Notes: generated by a model from the letters alone, not told the origin. Numbered from the stretch's first letter, positions 9,434 through 18,273 are shown. The stretch: 64,000 nt of DNA from Paraburkholderia sp. CNPSo 3272 (GCF_024206495.1 NZ_JAMBPQ010000039.1:1-64000), one strand, 5' to 3'. Numbers and translations are program-made.

Positions 9434-9706
9434 TTACGCGCAGTCGTTGCTCCGGCCGCGATCGTTTTCCGCGGTCAATGACCATCCAGTAGGTTGACCT
9501 TGATACACACTGTCGTGTAGCGCAACAACCTCTTCAATCCACAGGATGACATCGTAGCCTGTATCCCGAGCGTCATCACCTAAGTCGTGATCTAAGCTGA
9601 TTTCCTCGACGATTCCGGATTCGAGCAGTCGGATCGCTTCATCAGGCCATTAGACGCGGAGCCAGCCCTTGGGTGTCGGGCGCTCATCGTCAAGAAACAC
9701 CTTCAT
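9434..9706 (-). pseudogene. Cyclic-phosphate-processing receiver-domain protein, internal stop
   Basis: From ATG 9706 the frame reads MKVFLDDERPTPKGWLRV, then a TAA at 9650-9652, then WPDEAIRLLESGIVEEISLDH and DLGDDARDTGYDVILWIEE in the same frame. LDDERPTP and SLDHDLGDDA are hallmarks of the receiver-like domain predicted to process cyclic nucleotide phosphates (cREC). The expected residue at the stop is Tyr or similar, so one substitution explains it. The usual C-terminus is lost; the frame runs out into unrelated text at 9434. It lies ten bases downstream of the next gene, in the same direction. Confidence 0.7.
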
Positions 9707-9716
9707 GTGTGATTTC

Positions 9717-9971
9717 CTATGCGTCGCAGCGCAGCGCCCGCGCTACCTCTCGAATTCGTTTCGCCGCGTCTCGCGACGTGTCAGAAACGAGTGTCCAGTC
9801 GTCATGCCACCAGCTTATAACTTCGGCGGCCTCGCCTACCGTGCGGGCCGAGACCACATCGCGAACTTCGTCTGCAACTTCACCCCACCAGTTGGCACCT
9901 TCGCCGTCGCTCGCGGTCGGGTCGATCGCTTGTCGATAGATTGCCTTTGCCGCATCAAGAGAGATATTCAT
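9717..9971 (-). CDS. Small conserved hypothetical protein next to cREC gene
   Basis: The 84-residue acidic, soluble protein begins MNISLDAAKAIYRQAIDP and ends RIREVARALRCDA. It has a Trp-rich centre (NWWGEV, SWWHDDW). I do not know a function. It directly precedes the broken receiver-domain gene by ten bases, so the two were probably an operon. The ATG at 9971 is chosen because the longer frame from 10079 has no ribosome site and low-complexity text. If its partner is dead, this gene may be on its way out. Confidence 0.6.
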   Translation of the reverse strand: MNISLDAAKAIYRQAIDPTASDGEGANWWGEVADEVRDVVSARTVGEAAEVISWWHDDWTLVSDTSRDAAKRIREVARALRCDA

Positions 9972-10166
9972 CGTTTTTCGATCACGCTTCAGTCCTGGCC
10001 CGGAGCATCGAATCGTAGAGGCCGATTCCGGGCGTGACGGACAGTTTGACCCACCAGCAGAAAATGAACGACTTCTCATCGATCAAGACCCACGTCACGC
10101 CTACCACCGCAACCGCGACGGTCAAGAAAAGGTACTTTGCCTTCGCTCCCGCGTCCCCGCGTTTGC
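9972..10166 (-). other. Possible small hydrophobic reading frame
   Basis: A minus-strand frame ending at 9982 encodes a hydrophobic stretch (YLFLTVAVAVVGVTWVLI, then SFIFCWWVKL) and ends MLRARTEA. I find no ATG with a ribosome site, so it may be a remnant of a membrane protein or chance. Confidence 0.2.
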
Positions 10167-10487
10167 CTATTCCGCAAAGACTTCCTGCAAGGTTCGAAGG
10201 GTGTCCGACAACGTTTTATCTGCAACTGAGCCTTCCTTCTTGACCAGTCGCACCTTGTCGACCGCACGCATCTGATCCAGAAGGATCAAGCCGTGCTTGC
10301 GCTTGAACGTCACCGGAATCCGAAAAGGGGCTGGCCGCCCCTTCGAGGTCATTGGAGCAACGAGGACCGTCCGCAGATGCTCGTGCATTTCGGGAGGCGA
10401 GACCACGACACAGGGCCGCGTTTTCTGGATTTCGCTACCCATCGTCGGATCGAGCGCGACCAACCAAACGTCTCCGCGCACTACCAT
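10167..10487 (-). CDS. mazF: MazF/PemK-type toxin (endoribonuclease)
   Basis: The 106-residue protein has the MazF signature RGDVWLVALDP, then KTRPCVVVSPPEMH and VLVAPMTSKGRP, and an L-DQMRAVDK-R stretch. Members cleave mRNA at short sequences when freed from the antitoxin. The length is normal and all core segments are present, so it should be functional. It overlaps the antitoxin gene by seven bases, giving translational coupling. Confidence 0.93.
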   Translation of the reverse strand: MVVRGDVWLVALDPTMGSEIQKTRPCVVVSPPEMHEHLRTVLVAPMTSKGRPAPFRIPVTFKRKHGLILLDQMRAVDKVRLVKKEGSVADKTLSDTLRTLQEVFAE

Positions 10488-10729
10488 GCAAGCCCCTCGT
10501 CGTCGACGTTGGAGAATTCGCCCATCACCAACTCGTCATCACCGCTCTCCGCGAGCGCCTTGCTCGCTTCCGCCCATCCTTCACGGGGCTTGTGTCGGGG
10601 GCGTCGCAGCACAATTGCGTCGTTTTCGACTTCCATTTCCACTTCGTTCTCCAATCCCAACTGCGCGAGGACGGGCTTGGGAATCAGCACGCCTTGCGAG
10701 TTACCCATTCTGCGAATCGTCGTTTTCAT
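10481..10729 (-). CDS. mazE: MazE-type antitoxin (AbrB fold)
   Basis: The 82-residue protein opens with the AbrB/SpoVT-type DNA-binding swapped-hairpin text MKTTIRRMGNSQGVLIPKPVL and has an acidic tail that should wrap MazF. The ATG has a GGAGAG site six bases upstream. It presumably represses its own promoter. It precedes mazF with a seven-base overlap. Confidence 0.93.
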   Translation of the reverse strand: MKTTIRRMGNSQGVLIPKPVLAQLGLENEVEMEVENDAIVLRRPRHKPREGWAEASKALAESGDDELVMGEFSNVDDEGLAW

Positions 10730-10747
10730 AGGCTCTCCGTAAGTACA

Positions 10748-10776
10748 ATGTTATGCCGCTAAGCGTGGCACGTCAA
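10748..10776 (-). promoter_or_regulatory. Predicted mazEF promoter
   Basis: On the minus strand there is TTGACG (10771-10776), a 17-base spacer and TAACAT (10748-10753), close to sigma-70 consensus. The spacer contains an imperfect inverted repeat (GCC...GCGGC region) that could bind MazE. Spacing to the mazE start is about 20 bases. Confidence 0.6.
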
Positions 10777-11160
10777 CACAAAGTTATTACGCGCGAGACC
10801 GCGTGTCACTACCTGCCCTTTCGCACCCCCGCCGGACCTCGAGGAACACCAGCACGCTCCCGTGATTGCTTTGACCCATGTGCGAACCAGGCCCGTTAAA
10901 TGTGCAGCAGCCTGCGGCAAAAAGGCGGCCGCGATGAAAACCGTGCTCACCGGCACTATCGCTGATGCCTGTTACAGGGCAGCGCAGTCGCCGAAAGGCG
11001 CTTTCCAGGTTAGAAGTAGTCGGACTGTTAGTTGCATTGTACTCCTTGGCCCCTGACGTCAACTTCAGCAGTTGCTCCGCGACTGCGGCGTCACTCCGGG
11101 GCACGCTCACGCCGACCGTGACGCGCGCAGTCGTGCCGCGTGCATAGGACATGTTCCGCG
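10777..11160. other. Intergenic region
   Basis: Nothing recognisable was found in this stretch between mazE and the integrase fragment. Open frames on both strands lack start sites and family signatures. Confidence 0.35.
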
Positions 11161-11164
11161 TCGA

Positions 11165-11357
11165 CTTCGAGGTGCCAACGCTCGCCGACGCAGAGCTGTA
11201 CGGAAGCAAGCTCGTCGCGGCGCTGGACCGCCACCTGCGCGTAAAGCGCGGTCGTCGCGAGCTTCTTGTGACCGAGCAGCACCTGGATGACGCGGATGTC
11301 GACCTTCTGTTCCAGAAGATGGGTGGCGAAGCTGTGACGCCTATGTCGCTGGATAGA
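11165..11357 (-). pseudogene. C-terminal fragment of tyrosine recombinase
   Basis: The minus strand reads [19 protein letters not shown], then [19 protein letters not shown]. This is the end of a tyrosine integrase with catalytic Arg, His and Tyr, of the type that accompanies IS91-like elements. There is no N-terminal core or start, and the frame drifts after about 11190. It is a dead fragment. Confidence 0.75.
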
Positions 11358-11549
11358 TAGGCGCCACTATCTGCCGTTCCGGACTATGTCGGGTAACGAG
11401 AACAAGTTTTTGCGAACGCCAGACACTCACGCGTCGTGACGCAAGGAAGCCCATCCCATCCCCCGACATAGTTTGCCCACCCTACAGGCTATTCAGGAAG
11501 CCGAGGAGTTGGTCTGTCGGCTGGTACCCCGCCCGGGTGAGCCCGGATA

Positions 11550-11764
11550 TCCAGCGCCGCCATGAAGGAATCCCGAAACCGATCATTGACCGCGCATGGG
11601 ATGCTCAGCTGCGACTGTGCCGGCGATATCGCAAGCTCGCAGCGCGCGGCAAGAATGTGAACACCGGTGTGGTTGCCGTTGCGCGAGAGCTCTCTGGGTT
11701 CATCTGGGACATCAGCAGACTGGCGATGTCCCTCGCCATACCGAAGGATGCCAGACCAGTCTGA
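11550..11764 (+). pseudogene. Transposase C-terminal fragment, IS110-like
   Basis: The plus-strand frame contains RAWDAQLRLCRRYRKLAARG, then VVAVARELSGFIWDIS. This matches the usual C-terminus of IS110/IS116-type transposases as I know it. No N-terminal catalytic part is present. Assignment to the family is from memory of that C-terminal pattern. Confidence 0.5.
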
Positions 11765-12249
11765 CACCACATCACATTAACGAGGATACGAGGAGTTTCC
11801 TGAAGGCGGCGTAGCCCGGCACCCGAGTAACCCGCGATTGGACTATGCAACACATCTCATGCGACTTGCGACTTTAGGTAGCGGCAGGCTCATAGGGCGG
11901 ACCACAGTAATGCGGTAACCAACCCGCGGATATCAGTGTGACCCACCGTCGAGACGTACTGCTACGTCGCCCTCAGGAAATTCAGATGCACCAAACCCGA
12001 GAACCGATCGAGATTGACACAGAGAGTCATATCAGTCCATCGACCCGTTGCGGACTCTGGTCTTTCACACGATAACCGTCCCCTATCGAATGGAGAGCGG
12101 ACGTCCGCTGAGTAATCGACGAGGCACTTGAAACAAATCTGATCTCGTGCTCCCGTCTGGGCCTATCACCGCGTTCATCGCCAAAACGGCGAGATAGTCG
12201 CCTGCCTCTCCAGGAAGACCGGCGGCGCAGCAGCCCGGTACGCTTCCAG
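11765..12249. other. Intergenic region
   Basis: These 485 bases separate the transposase fragment and the end of the MBL-fold gene. No coding sequence or terminator was recognised; probably decayed mobile DNA. Confidence 0.35.
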
Positions 12250-13218
12250 TCAAAGAAGGAAACGCTTTCCTACCGCCGATGGTACGACTCGGTCTTTAAA
12301 GCGATCTGCCAGTGCGCCCATAGCTCGCCAACCAGTGCAGTGTGCGGCGGCGATCAGACTAAGACTGAACTGCTCTAGCGCTTCGACAGTGTCTGGAATG
12401 ATGCTTTCTGTTGCACCGGACAAATGGAAACCGCCTAGCACCCCGTAGATCGGGAGGTCAGGGAAGCGATTGCGTGCATGAGTTAATACGTTGATGAGAC
12501 CTGCGTGCGAGCAGGCTGTAAAAACAAACAAACCCTTGTTAGCGATATGCACGGCAACAAATCGTTCATCAACGAGCAGTTCGTCCAACTCCCACTCGCC
12601 GTCAGGACCGAGCCTGTGCTGGCCAGGCATGCCTCGTTCGAAGCTTGTCAAGCGCGGGATTTCGCCGCTAACGTAAAACGACTTCGACAGAACCGACTGT
12701 TCAACTTTCGTAACAATCAGATCTGCACCGTTACCGGCAAGCACCTCCTGGCTTGGAATATCCTCCATCGGCATCATGCGGCCCTGCGGAGTCTTGACCG
12801 CTCGCGATAAGAACATTTCTGGATGCATATAGGTTGGGACAGGTCTTCCACCATTCGCCAAAGTTATCATCTGCAGTGCCCGTGGCATCGCTGCGGCATG
12901 ATCCCAATGTCCATGTGAAAGCACCATCGCGCCAACCTTGCCGAGGTCGAGGCCGAGCCTGACGGTATTGCGTTCGAATACCCATTCGTCAGGCCCCGTA
13001 TCAAACAGAAGTGAGTGCGATGCGTCGCCAATTCGGACTGTAATCAGGCAAGACAGGCCGTGAGCGGCGCAACAAAGACATTTCCCGCTAAGCCATTTCA
13101 TCCCGCGCCGCCACGCCCCGGCAAGCTCCGTTTCCACATTCTCTGGATTGGATGAAAGATTATCGGTCACGTTATCGACTATGACCGTAATCTCCATGCT
13201 GTCGACCGGCTCAATCAT
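12250..13218 (-). CDS. MBL-fold metallo-hydrolase
   Basis: The 322-residue protein has the metal-binding motif SHGHWDH at 101-107. Later conserved segments include TACSHAGLINVL, YGVLGGFHL and AAHCTGWRA. The pattern resembles the branch that includes the methanopterin-pathway ribofuranosyl-aminobenzene phosphate synthase relatives, whose bacterial members have no proven role. A GGAGG site five bases before ATG 13218 sets the start; the ATG at 13230 would overlap that site. An unusual cysteine cluster (KCLCCAAHGLSC) lies at about 46-57. Neighbours are IS remnants, so no pathway can be inferred. Confidence 0.85.
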   Translation of the reverse strand: MIEPVDSMEITVIVDNVTDNLSSNPENVETELAGAWRRGMKWLSGKCLCCAAHGLSCLITVRIGDASHSLLFDTGPDEWVFERNTVRLGLDLGKVGAMVLSHGHWDHAAAMPRALQMITLANGGRPVPTYMHPEMFLSRAVKTPQGRMMPMEDIPSQEVLAGNGADLIVTKVEQSVLSKSFYVSGEIPRLTSFERGMPGQHRLGPDGEWELDELLVDERFVAVHIANKGLFVFTACSHAGLINVLTHARNRFPDLPIYGVLGGFHLSGATESIIPDTVEALEQFSLSLIAAAHCTGWRAMGALADRFKDRVVPSAVGKRFLL

Positions 13219-13391
13219 ATCCACCTCCATAATGCCGCGGTTTCCGCGTCCATCCCTTACCTGATCAGTTCCGTCGCAAACCTTCCGCCAAGAGCGATTC
13301 CCGGACTTTCGGGCGATCCGCCGCGCGCTGCTGAAACGAAGTGATACTGGCAGCCGCGATAAATCGAGACCGACGTGGGCCGCCCAATTTG

Positions 13392-13592
13392 TTACTGTGA
13401 AACGATAGGCGTCGGCTGCCGCGAGCGTGGTGCAGGCTTGATTCCTCCAGTTTGCGCCAGAATTCCCAGTACCGACGAATGATTCCGATCAAATAGCTGG
13501 GCGATGTGCTGTAAAGACTCGCCTTTGCGCCAGCGCTCCCACATCAACGCCTTCTGGCTCTGGCTGTGATTTGCAACACTCCCGCCGCTCAT
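13392..13592 (-). pseudogene. IS30-family transposase N-terminal fragment
   Basis: From ATG 13592 the text HSQSQKALMWERWRKGESLQ, then HIAQLFDRNHSSVLGILAQTG, is the N-terminal helix-turn-helix of IS30-type transposases. The frame stops at 13392 and no DDE domain follows. It is a fragment lying directly upstream of the MBL-fold gene. Confidence 0.75.
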
Positions 13593-13809
13593 GCGGCGTT
13601 CATTGTGTTGCATCGACCGGTTGAATCCGCCGCTTGGCAACGGACATTCGCGCAACGGAACGCGATGCACCGGACTTCTTGGCGATGGCCAGGAAGAATG
13701 CCATTCCGTCAGTCGTGAATAGGGCCCCGGATGTCAACTGCGCGCGAGACTTCGGTGCCGAGGATTGACGACGGTGCGAAGCAAACGGCCCTCATGATTC
13801 ACATCGGCA

Positions 13810-14448
13810 TTATTCTTCACTTGGGAAAAGGACGGCGAGATTTTGCTCGGCTCTAGTCCATGCACGCACTTGATACTGTCGACAAACAGAAACACTAGCG
13901 AAGAAGCCGATGATACCGGCTAGTGTGAACGTCCACGGCGGCAAGCTGCTCGCGCTTTTGATTGTCAATGCCACGAAGACGCCAGCAATCACGCTGCTGA
14001 TGACGTTCACCATTCCTGCCGTAGTCATAAAAGACTGCAAACCGGTTAGCGGAAATCCAAAACTGCTTAGCGTGCCTCGGTAGTCGTCGTGTGGCGAATG
14101 CATTAGGTAAGGTCGTACACCCGGTGACCGTTCGACAAAATAGTGCCGGATTCGAGCCATTCCCCGTGCATGGACCATATCCTCGATAGCCACCTGAACT
14201 GAACGCACAAAAGTCACGATCCCGATGAAATAAAGCGACGGCAGAATGATGAGTGCGAATACATGAAACGCTTCCCCCATTTGCGTGACCTGTGCGACAA
14301 ATCCTAATGTGACTGTAGCGCTTGAAACCGATGCAACGAAAAGATTGGCCCGCCCAATCCCTTCTTGAATCGTTCCAGTACGTGCTGTTTGAAGAACAAA
14401 GTGCTCCGTCGTCAGGAATTGCGCTTCCTGTTGGTTTTCGTCAGGCAT
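13810..14448 (-). CDS. Four-helix membrane protein of unknown function
   Basis: The 212-residue protein has predicted transmembrane segments at about 35-56, 61-82, 141-163 and 172-190. A conserved-looking basic/acidic linker (AIEDMVHARGMARIRHYFVE) sits between the pairs. The N-terminus FLTTEHFVLQTARTGTIQE is a soluble helix before the first segment. Ribosome site AGGAGG is well spaced before ATG 14448. I recall a similar family from actinobacteria but know no function. It stands alone. Confidence 0.7.
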   Translation of the reverse strand: MPDENQQEAQFLTTEHFVLQTARTGTIQEGIGRANLFVASVSSATVTLGFVAQVTQMGEAFHVFALIILPSLYFIGIVTFVRSVQVAIEDMVHARGMARIRHYFVERSPGVRPYLMHSPHDDYRGTLSSFGFPLTGLQSFMTTAGMVNVISSVIAGVFVALTIKSASSLPPWTFTLAGIIGFFASVSVCRQYQVRAWTRAEQNLAVLFPSEE

Positions 14449-14745
14449 GCTGATCCTCCTCGGAAACGGTCCCTCGCATCCTGCCGCAATTTACCCAAAG
14501 GACGCAGCGGAAGAGGAGCTCGGTGAAGACGGCCCTTCCCTAATTGCACTAAAACTTTCATTAAATCGGCGCTGCCGTTCATGTCGGCCAGCACGACCGA
14601 GAACAAACTCCTGGCGCCCGCAACGGTGGGCCAGCGCTTTACCCGTACACGAATAGTTCAGCGTCTAAGACGACTTGCGGACCAACGCTCGGCGAAGGTC
14701 GGGAAAATGTGAACGCGTCGTCCAGAAACGCGAGGTGCGCGCCCC
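14449..14745. other. Intergenic region
   Basis: About 300 bases with no recognisable gene or terminator. Confidence 0.3.
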
Positions 14746-15681
14746 TCACACGTGACGTGGTTGTCGAGGGGTACCGACTGGGCATTCAAGGGCCGCACGA
14801 TCCCAGCCGCCAAGATCGGCGGCAAGTTGATAGGTGCTTTCAAGGAAAGCCATAAGCGTAGCTTCGGGATCGGACGAGCGTCGAACCGCATCGTAGGGCA
14901 GCACGAATTCGCCCCGTTTCTCGTCATAGTAAGCAGCGGCCGGTGTCGGACGCCCCGCGTTGAACCCATCAGGTGTGGGATACGCATAAGAATAGAATGC
15001 AGGAAAATCGATGCCATTACCGCCCGGCCAGAAGCCCGCCGATGAAACTTCGTGGCTGTAGGCCTCCCGTGTAATCGAATCCGGTAACGCGGGTATGCCG
15101 CCGGGATGGCGCGGCGCGGGTCGGCCTGAAAAGCGGGTTGCCGCCAAGTCGAAGCTTCCCCAGAAAAGATGTACCGGGCTCGCTTTACCGATGAAACTAG
15201 TATGGAAGCGCTTGAAGACTCGATCGACCGCGACCAACGCCTGAAAGTAGCGCGTAACCGCCTCTTTGTCGTAAGGCCGCTCAGCTTGGTCTACCGCGAA
15301 CTGGATAGGATCGGGCACCTCGTTCGGCTTGCCAAAGTCGTCAGGCGTGGCACCGAGTGACCTGAGCAGATCGACAAACCGCGTGTGAAAGCCGGCTACC
15401 GACATACGCTCGAGCGCAAATTGCGACCGTCGCCCGTTTGTGGCGGAACCCGTTATGACATGGTCTAGAAGGTCGAAGCAAATCTCCACGCCGCCCGGAT
15501 CGTCGGGGACGAGCGATGTCGTCAGACCACGAGTATTGACATAGAACGTCGCGTGCCAGGAGTGGTTTGTCCAAGGCGTGTGCGCTAACCGGTACTTGCC
15601 TACGATCTGTGCGTACAGGTGTAACGCGGAGCATGTCTCGTGCCACGGTTCATAAGGAATCTCGGGCCAGCTTGAAGTCAC
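14746..15681 (-). CDS. DUF5996 family protein
   Basis: The 311-residue protein starts VTSSWPEIPYEPWHETCSAL, with LHLYAQIVGKYRLAHTPWTNHSW-type text next. This is the DUF5996 pattern: a soluble family with scattered distribution and unknown function. Later conserved pieces include PVHLFWGSFDLAATRFSGR, the HEVSSAGFWPGG loop, then FYSYAYPTPDGF. I choose the GTG at 15681 because GGAGGG lies seven bases upstream and the DUF begins there; an ATG at 15786 would add 35 unlikely residues. The final 20 residues diverge from the family's usual end. Confidence 0.82.
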   Translation of the reverse strand: MTSSWPEIPYEPWHETCSALHLYAQIVGKYRLAHTPWTNHSWHATFYVNTRGLTTSLVPDDPGGVEICFDLLDHVITGSATNGRRSQFALERMSVAGFHTRFVDLLRSLGATPDDFGKPNEVPDPIQFAVDQAERPYDKEAVTRYFQALVAVDRVFKRFHTSFIGKASPVHLFWGSFDLAATRFSGRPAPRHPGGIPALPDSITREAYSHEVSSAGFWPGGNGIDFPAFYSYAYPTPDGFNAGRPTPAAAYYDEKRGEFVLPYDAVRRSSDPEATLMAFLESTYQLAADLGGWDRAALECPVGTPRQPRHV

Positions 15682-16371
15682 AACAGTACCCTCCGATATG
15701 CTTACCGCAAACTTTAAAAAGGGTAGATCGCCGCGCCCATAAATCAAGCCGCGCGTGCGCGCAAGATTTCCTACTACACCTGCCAAATGGATAATGTCGG
15801 ACCATGCACTCAGCCGATGCGACGGCGGTCGATAGTCCGCTTATTGTTATCAAGGTAACCGAGAACAAATCGGCTCAGATGCGTCCCACCGCACGGACGA
15901 GCTTTGGCGTCGTTAGGCCTTCGGGCGCCGGTCCAGACTGAGCTACGTCTGATTACTTTGGGACAGTCGAATGCCTTGGAAATCGGCTAGGCGGGGCGTC
16001 TGAACGACCCCGGAAGCGGCCATCAACTTTGCGCCTGCGCGGACGACTGTTGAGGGTCGGTCGCCGACTCTCGCCACATGCGTGGTGGAGCCTTCGCCGG
16101 ATCTGACATCGCGCCGTCAGATGACCGGTCCTGGTCAACGGCGCGCAGGCGCGTGCGCGTACTGATGGGCGGCTGCCCTTTCCTGGACGCAAATGCTTCG
16201 ACCGCAAAGCGAAGCGACGCTCCCCAGCAGAATTGCCCCAGATCAGCAAAAGACAGCTTACAGGTCAAATGCGCTCCGATCTACCGCTTACCGGTTCGCG
16301 TCCGGGATGGCCCGGCAGGCATGCCTAGAGAATTCGGGCAGCCTCGCAATGCAGCTGGACGCTGGAGTCGA
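15682..16371. other. Intergenic region
   Basis: These 690 bases lie between the DUF5996 gene and the toxin gene. Reading frames here lack ribosome sites and families; nothing was recognised. Confidence 0.35.
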
Positions 16372-16638
16372 TCAGTAGTGGTAGCGACACGAAATGATGT
16401 TGATCTGCGTGCGGTCTATTTCGTAGACCAGACGATTCGTCTCATCGATCCGGCGTGACGAGAACCCCGTCAGGTTTTCCTTCAATGGCTCGGGCTTGCC
16501 AATGCCCTCAAACGGGGAGCGCTGCGTATCCTTGATGAGTTGATTGATCCGCTTTAACGTCTTTCTATCCTGCCCCTGCCAGTAGACATAGTCGTCCCAT
16601 GCCTCGGCGGTCCACATGATGTTCAAGGCGCCGCTCAT
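16372..16638 (-). CDS. yoeB: YoeB/Txe-type toxin (ribosome-dependent RNase)
   Basis: The 88-residue RelE-fold protein contains WTAEAWDDYVYWQGQDRKTL, the active-site loop SPFEGIGKPEPLK (Glu44), the basic pair SRR, and the C-terminal HY. Together these are the catalytic set of YoeB, which cuts mRNA in the ribosomal A site. Length and residues are intact. ATG 16638 overlaps the antitoxin stop by four bases (ATGA), so translation is coupled. Confidence 0.95.
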   Translation of the reverse strand: MSGALNIMWTAEAWDDYVYWQGQDRKTLKRINQLIKDTQRSPFEGIGKPEPLKENLTGFSSRRIDETNRLVYEIDRTQINIISCRYHY

Positions 16639-16895
16639 TCGCTGTCTTCGACCAGCTTGCGGGACTTGACCTTGCCCGACCTTGCCTGCGCGATTGAGCG
16701 CTCCAAATGGGCTACGTTGGCCGGAGAGCGCAGCAGGTGGACCGTTTCCATCAAACTGTCGTAATGCTCCTGAGACATGACGATCGCGTTGGGTGCGTCC
16801 CGCCGGGTAATGAGCGTAACGTCTACGTCATCCACTACCTGGTCAATGACGCGCTTCAGATTCGCGCGGGCGTCCGAAAAGGGAATTGTGCGCAT
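16635..16895 (-). CDS. yefM: YefM/Phd-type antitoxin
   Basis: The 86-residue protein begins MRTIPFSDARANLKRVIDQV and has the ITRRDAPNAIVMSQEHYDSL core of the Phd/YefM fold; the C-terminal tail should block YoeB. AGGAGG lies four bases before ATG 16895. A much longer upstream frame exists but has no support. Operators with TGTACA cores upstream point to autoregulation. Confidence 0.95.
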   Translation of the reverse strand: MRTIPFSDARANLKRVIDQVVDDVDVTLITRRDAPNAIVMSQEHYDSLMETVHLLRSPANVAHLERSIAQARSGKVKSRKLVEDSE

Positions 16896-16915
16896 GCATC
16901 CTCCTTCGAGGCGGA

Positions 16916-16974
16916 TTTGTACTAAATATCGTACAAGTCTACCACGCGCCTCAATCATGTACAAGTACTTGTAC
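16916..16974 (-). promoter_or_regulatory. yefM-yoeB promoter and operators
   Basis: On the minus strand TTGTAC (16959-16964), a 17-base spacer and TAGACT (16936-16941) form a good sigma-70 promoter. A perfect 16-bp palindrome GTACAAGTACTTGTAC (16959-16974) covers the -35 box. A second inverted repeat, CTTGTAC-N8-GTACAAA (16916-16937), abuts the -10 box on its downstream side. TGTAC(A) is the known core of YefM-YoeB operators in E. coli, so repression by the toxin-antitoxin complex is very likely. Confidence 0.8.
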
Positions 16975-18018
16975 GTATTCCGCTGCACGCATCGCCAGCT
17001 TCCTGCGACGAGTAAATTGGAGCGCATGAGACGCAAAATCAAGCGGCAACACCCGCCAGTTGTACCTTCCCCGGAGAAATCCGGGCACGCTGACCATCCA
17101 CGCCGGAGGCGCCCCGGGCCAGCCAGAAGCAAACGACCGTGCGCCAACGCCCTCCGGCTGAGGTCATGCGCGGGGAACCGGCGGTTACGGGTTGGCCGGG
17201 GACGGGGACCGTTAGTTGCACAGCGAAACAGAAGCGTGGCCTTCGATTGTTGGCGCAACCCCTCGTCAGCACTACCATGGGCGCCTGCAATCCGAGCGTT
17301 GGGGATCAAGGGCCAGCCAGCGGAGCCGGACGCTGGCACGGCGCCGTATCCGGTCTTGCCGGGCGAGATGCCGTTAAGTCATGAAAGCGTCAACCGTGCA
17401 AGCGGCAATCGGGTCGGGCAGGATCACTTCTGCTGTTCGCCTACCGTTCGACGAGTTCGCCTGCTTTCACTCTCAACAATACCCATGAATTCCCCCTTGC
17501 CGATACTAGAACAACGTCAATTGAGCGCTACTGCCATTATCCTTGCTGCGTGCTGCGCCCACAGCCCCCGCAGCGCCGCGCGAAGGTGCATGCCCGACCT
17601 GTTCCTGTCGCGATAACGCTCCCGTACCCTGATGACACTCTCGCCCCCAGTTGGGGCTCAGGACGACAGAAGAGAACCCCACATCGGGCCCGATCTGTAT
17701 GAGCTCCTCTCAAGCGCCTTGCCTGTTCCGTCTCAGAATCAGCCTTCGCGGCGCAGCCTGCGGGCTTCGCTGAAACTCCCGGTTGCCGGTAGATCGCAAT
17801 TGCCGCGCGGCAATCATAGGGTGCCGCCGTCAGGGGTTAGAACGACGAGTGTCTGCACCGGGCCTGGTTCTCTGAAAGTCGAACTCTGTCCTGTCCGTGG
17901 ACTTGCTGATTGGCAGGTGTCATCCCGGCGTGGTAAAAAGTCGTCCTTGCGGGCGATCGCCCCCAGGCGATGTCGTATTCTCGCGATTTCAGGTTTCAAC
18001 ATCGACAGGATTCAATAG
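16975..18018. other. Long intergenic region before cspA
   Basis: About 1 kb with no recognisable gene. The right-hand 100-200 bases presumably hold the cspA promoter and the structured cold-shock leader. AGGA at 18007-18010 is the cspA ribosome site. Confidence 0.4.
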
Positions 18019-18222
18019 ATGGCAACTGGCACAGTGAAATGGTTCAATGATGCGAAAGGCTTTGGCTTCATCACCCCGGATGACGGCGGCGAAGACCTGT
18101 TCGCCCACTTTTCCGAAATCAAGACTGAAGGCTTCAAGTCGCTGCAGGAAAACCAGAAAGTAAGCTTCGATGTGAAGATGGGGCCGAAGGGCAAGCAGGC
18201 TGCAAATATCAAGCCAGTCTGA
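18019..18222 (+). CDS. cspA: Cold-shock protein, CspA family
   Basis: The 67-residue single cold-shock domain carries RNP1 (KGFGFI) and RNP2 (DLFAHF). It binds single-stranded RNA and DNA and acts as an RNA chaperone. Full family length; AGGA eight bases upstream. A strong terminator follows directly, so it is monocistronic. It is one of several usual paralogues; which one cannot be told. Confidence 0.97.
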   Translation: MATGTVKWFNDAKGFGFITPDDGGEDLFAHFSEIKTEGFKSLQENQKVSFDVKMGPKGKQAANIKPV

Positions 18223-18246
18223 CCGGAGCGTCGCATCCCGATGTAT

Positions 18247-18273
18247 GGCCCGTTCTGCGGGCCACTTTTTCTT
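18247..18273 (+). terminator. Rho-independent terminator of cspA
   Basis: Perfect stem GGCCCG / CGGGCC with loop TTCTG, followed by ACTTTTTCTT. It lies 24 bases after the cspA stop. Confidence 0.9.

Noticed and set aside
10293-10762. Three long plus-strand frames across mazEF
   Set aside because: All are antisense shadows of the toxin and antitoxin genes.
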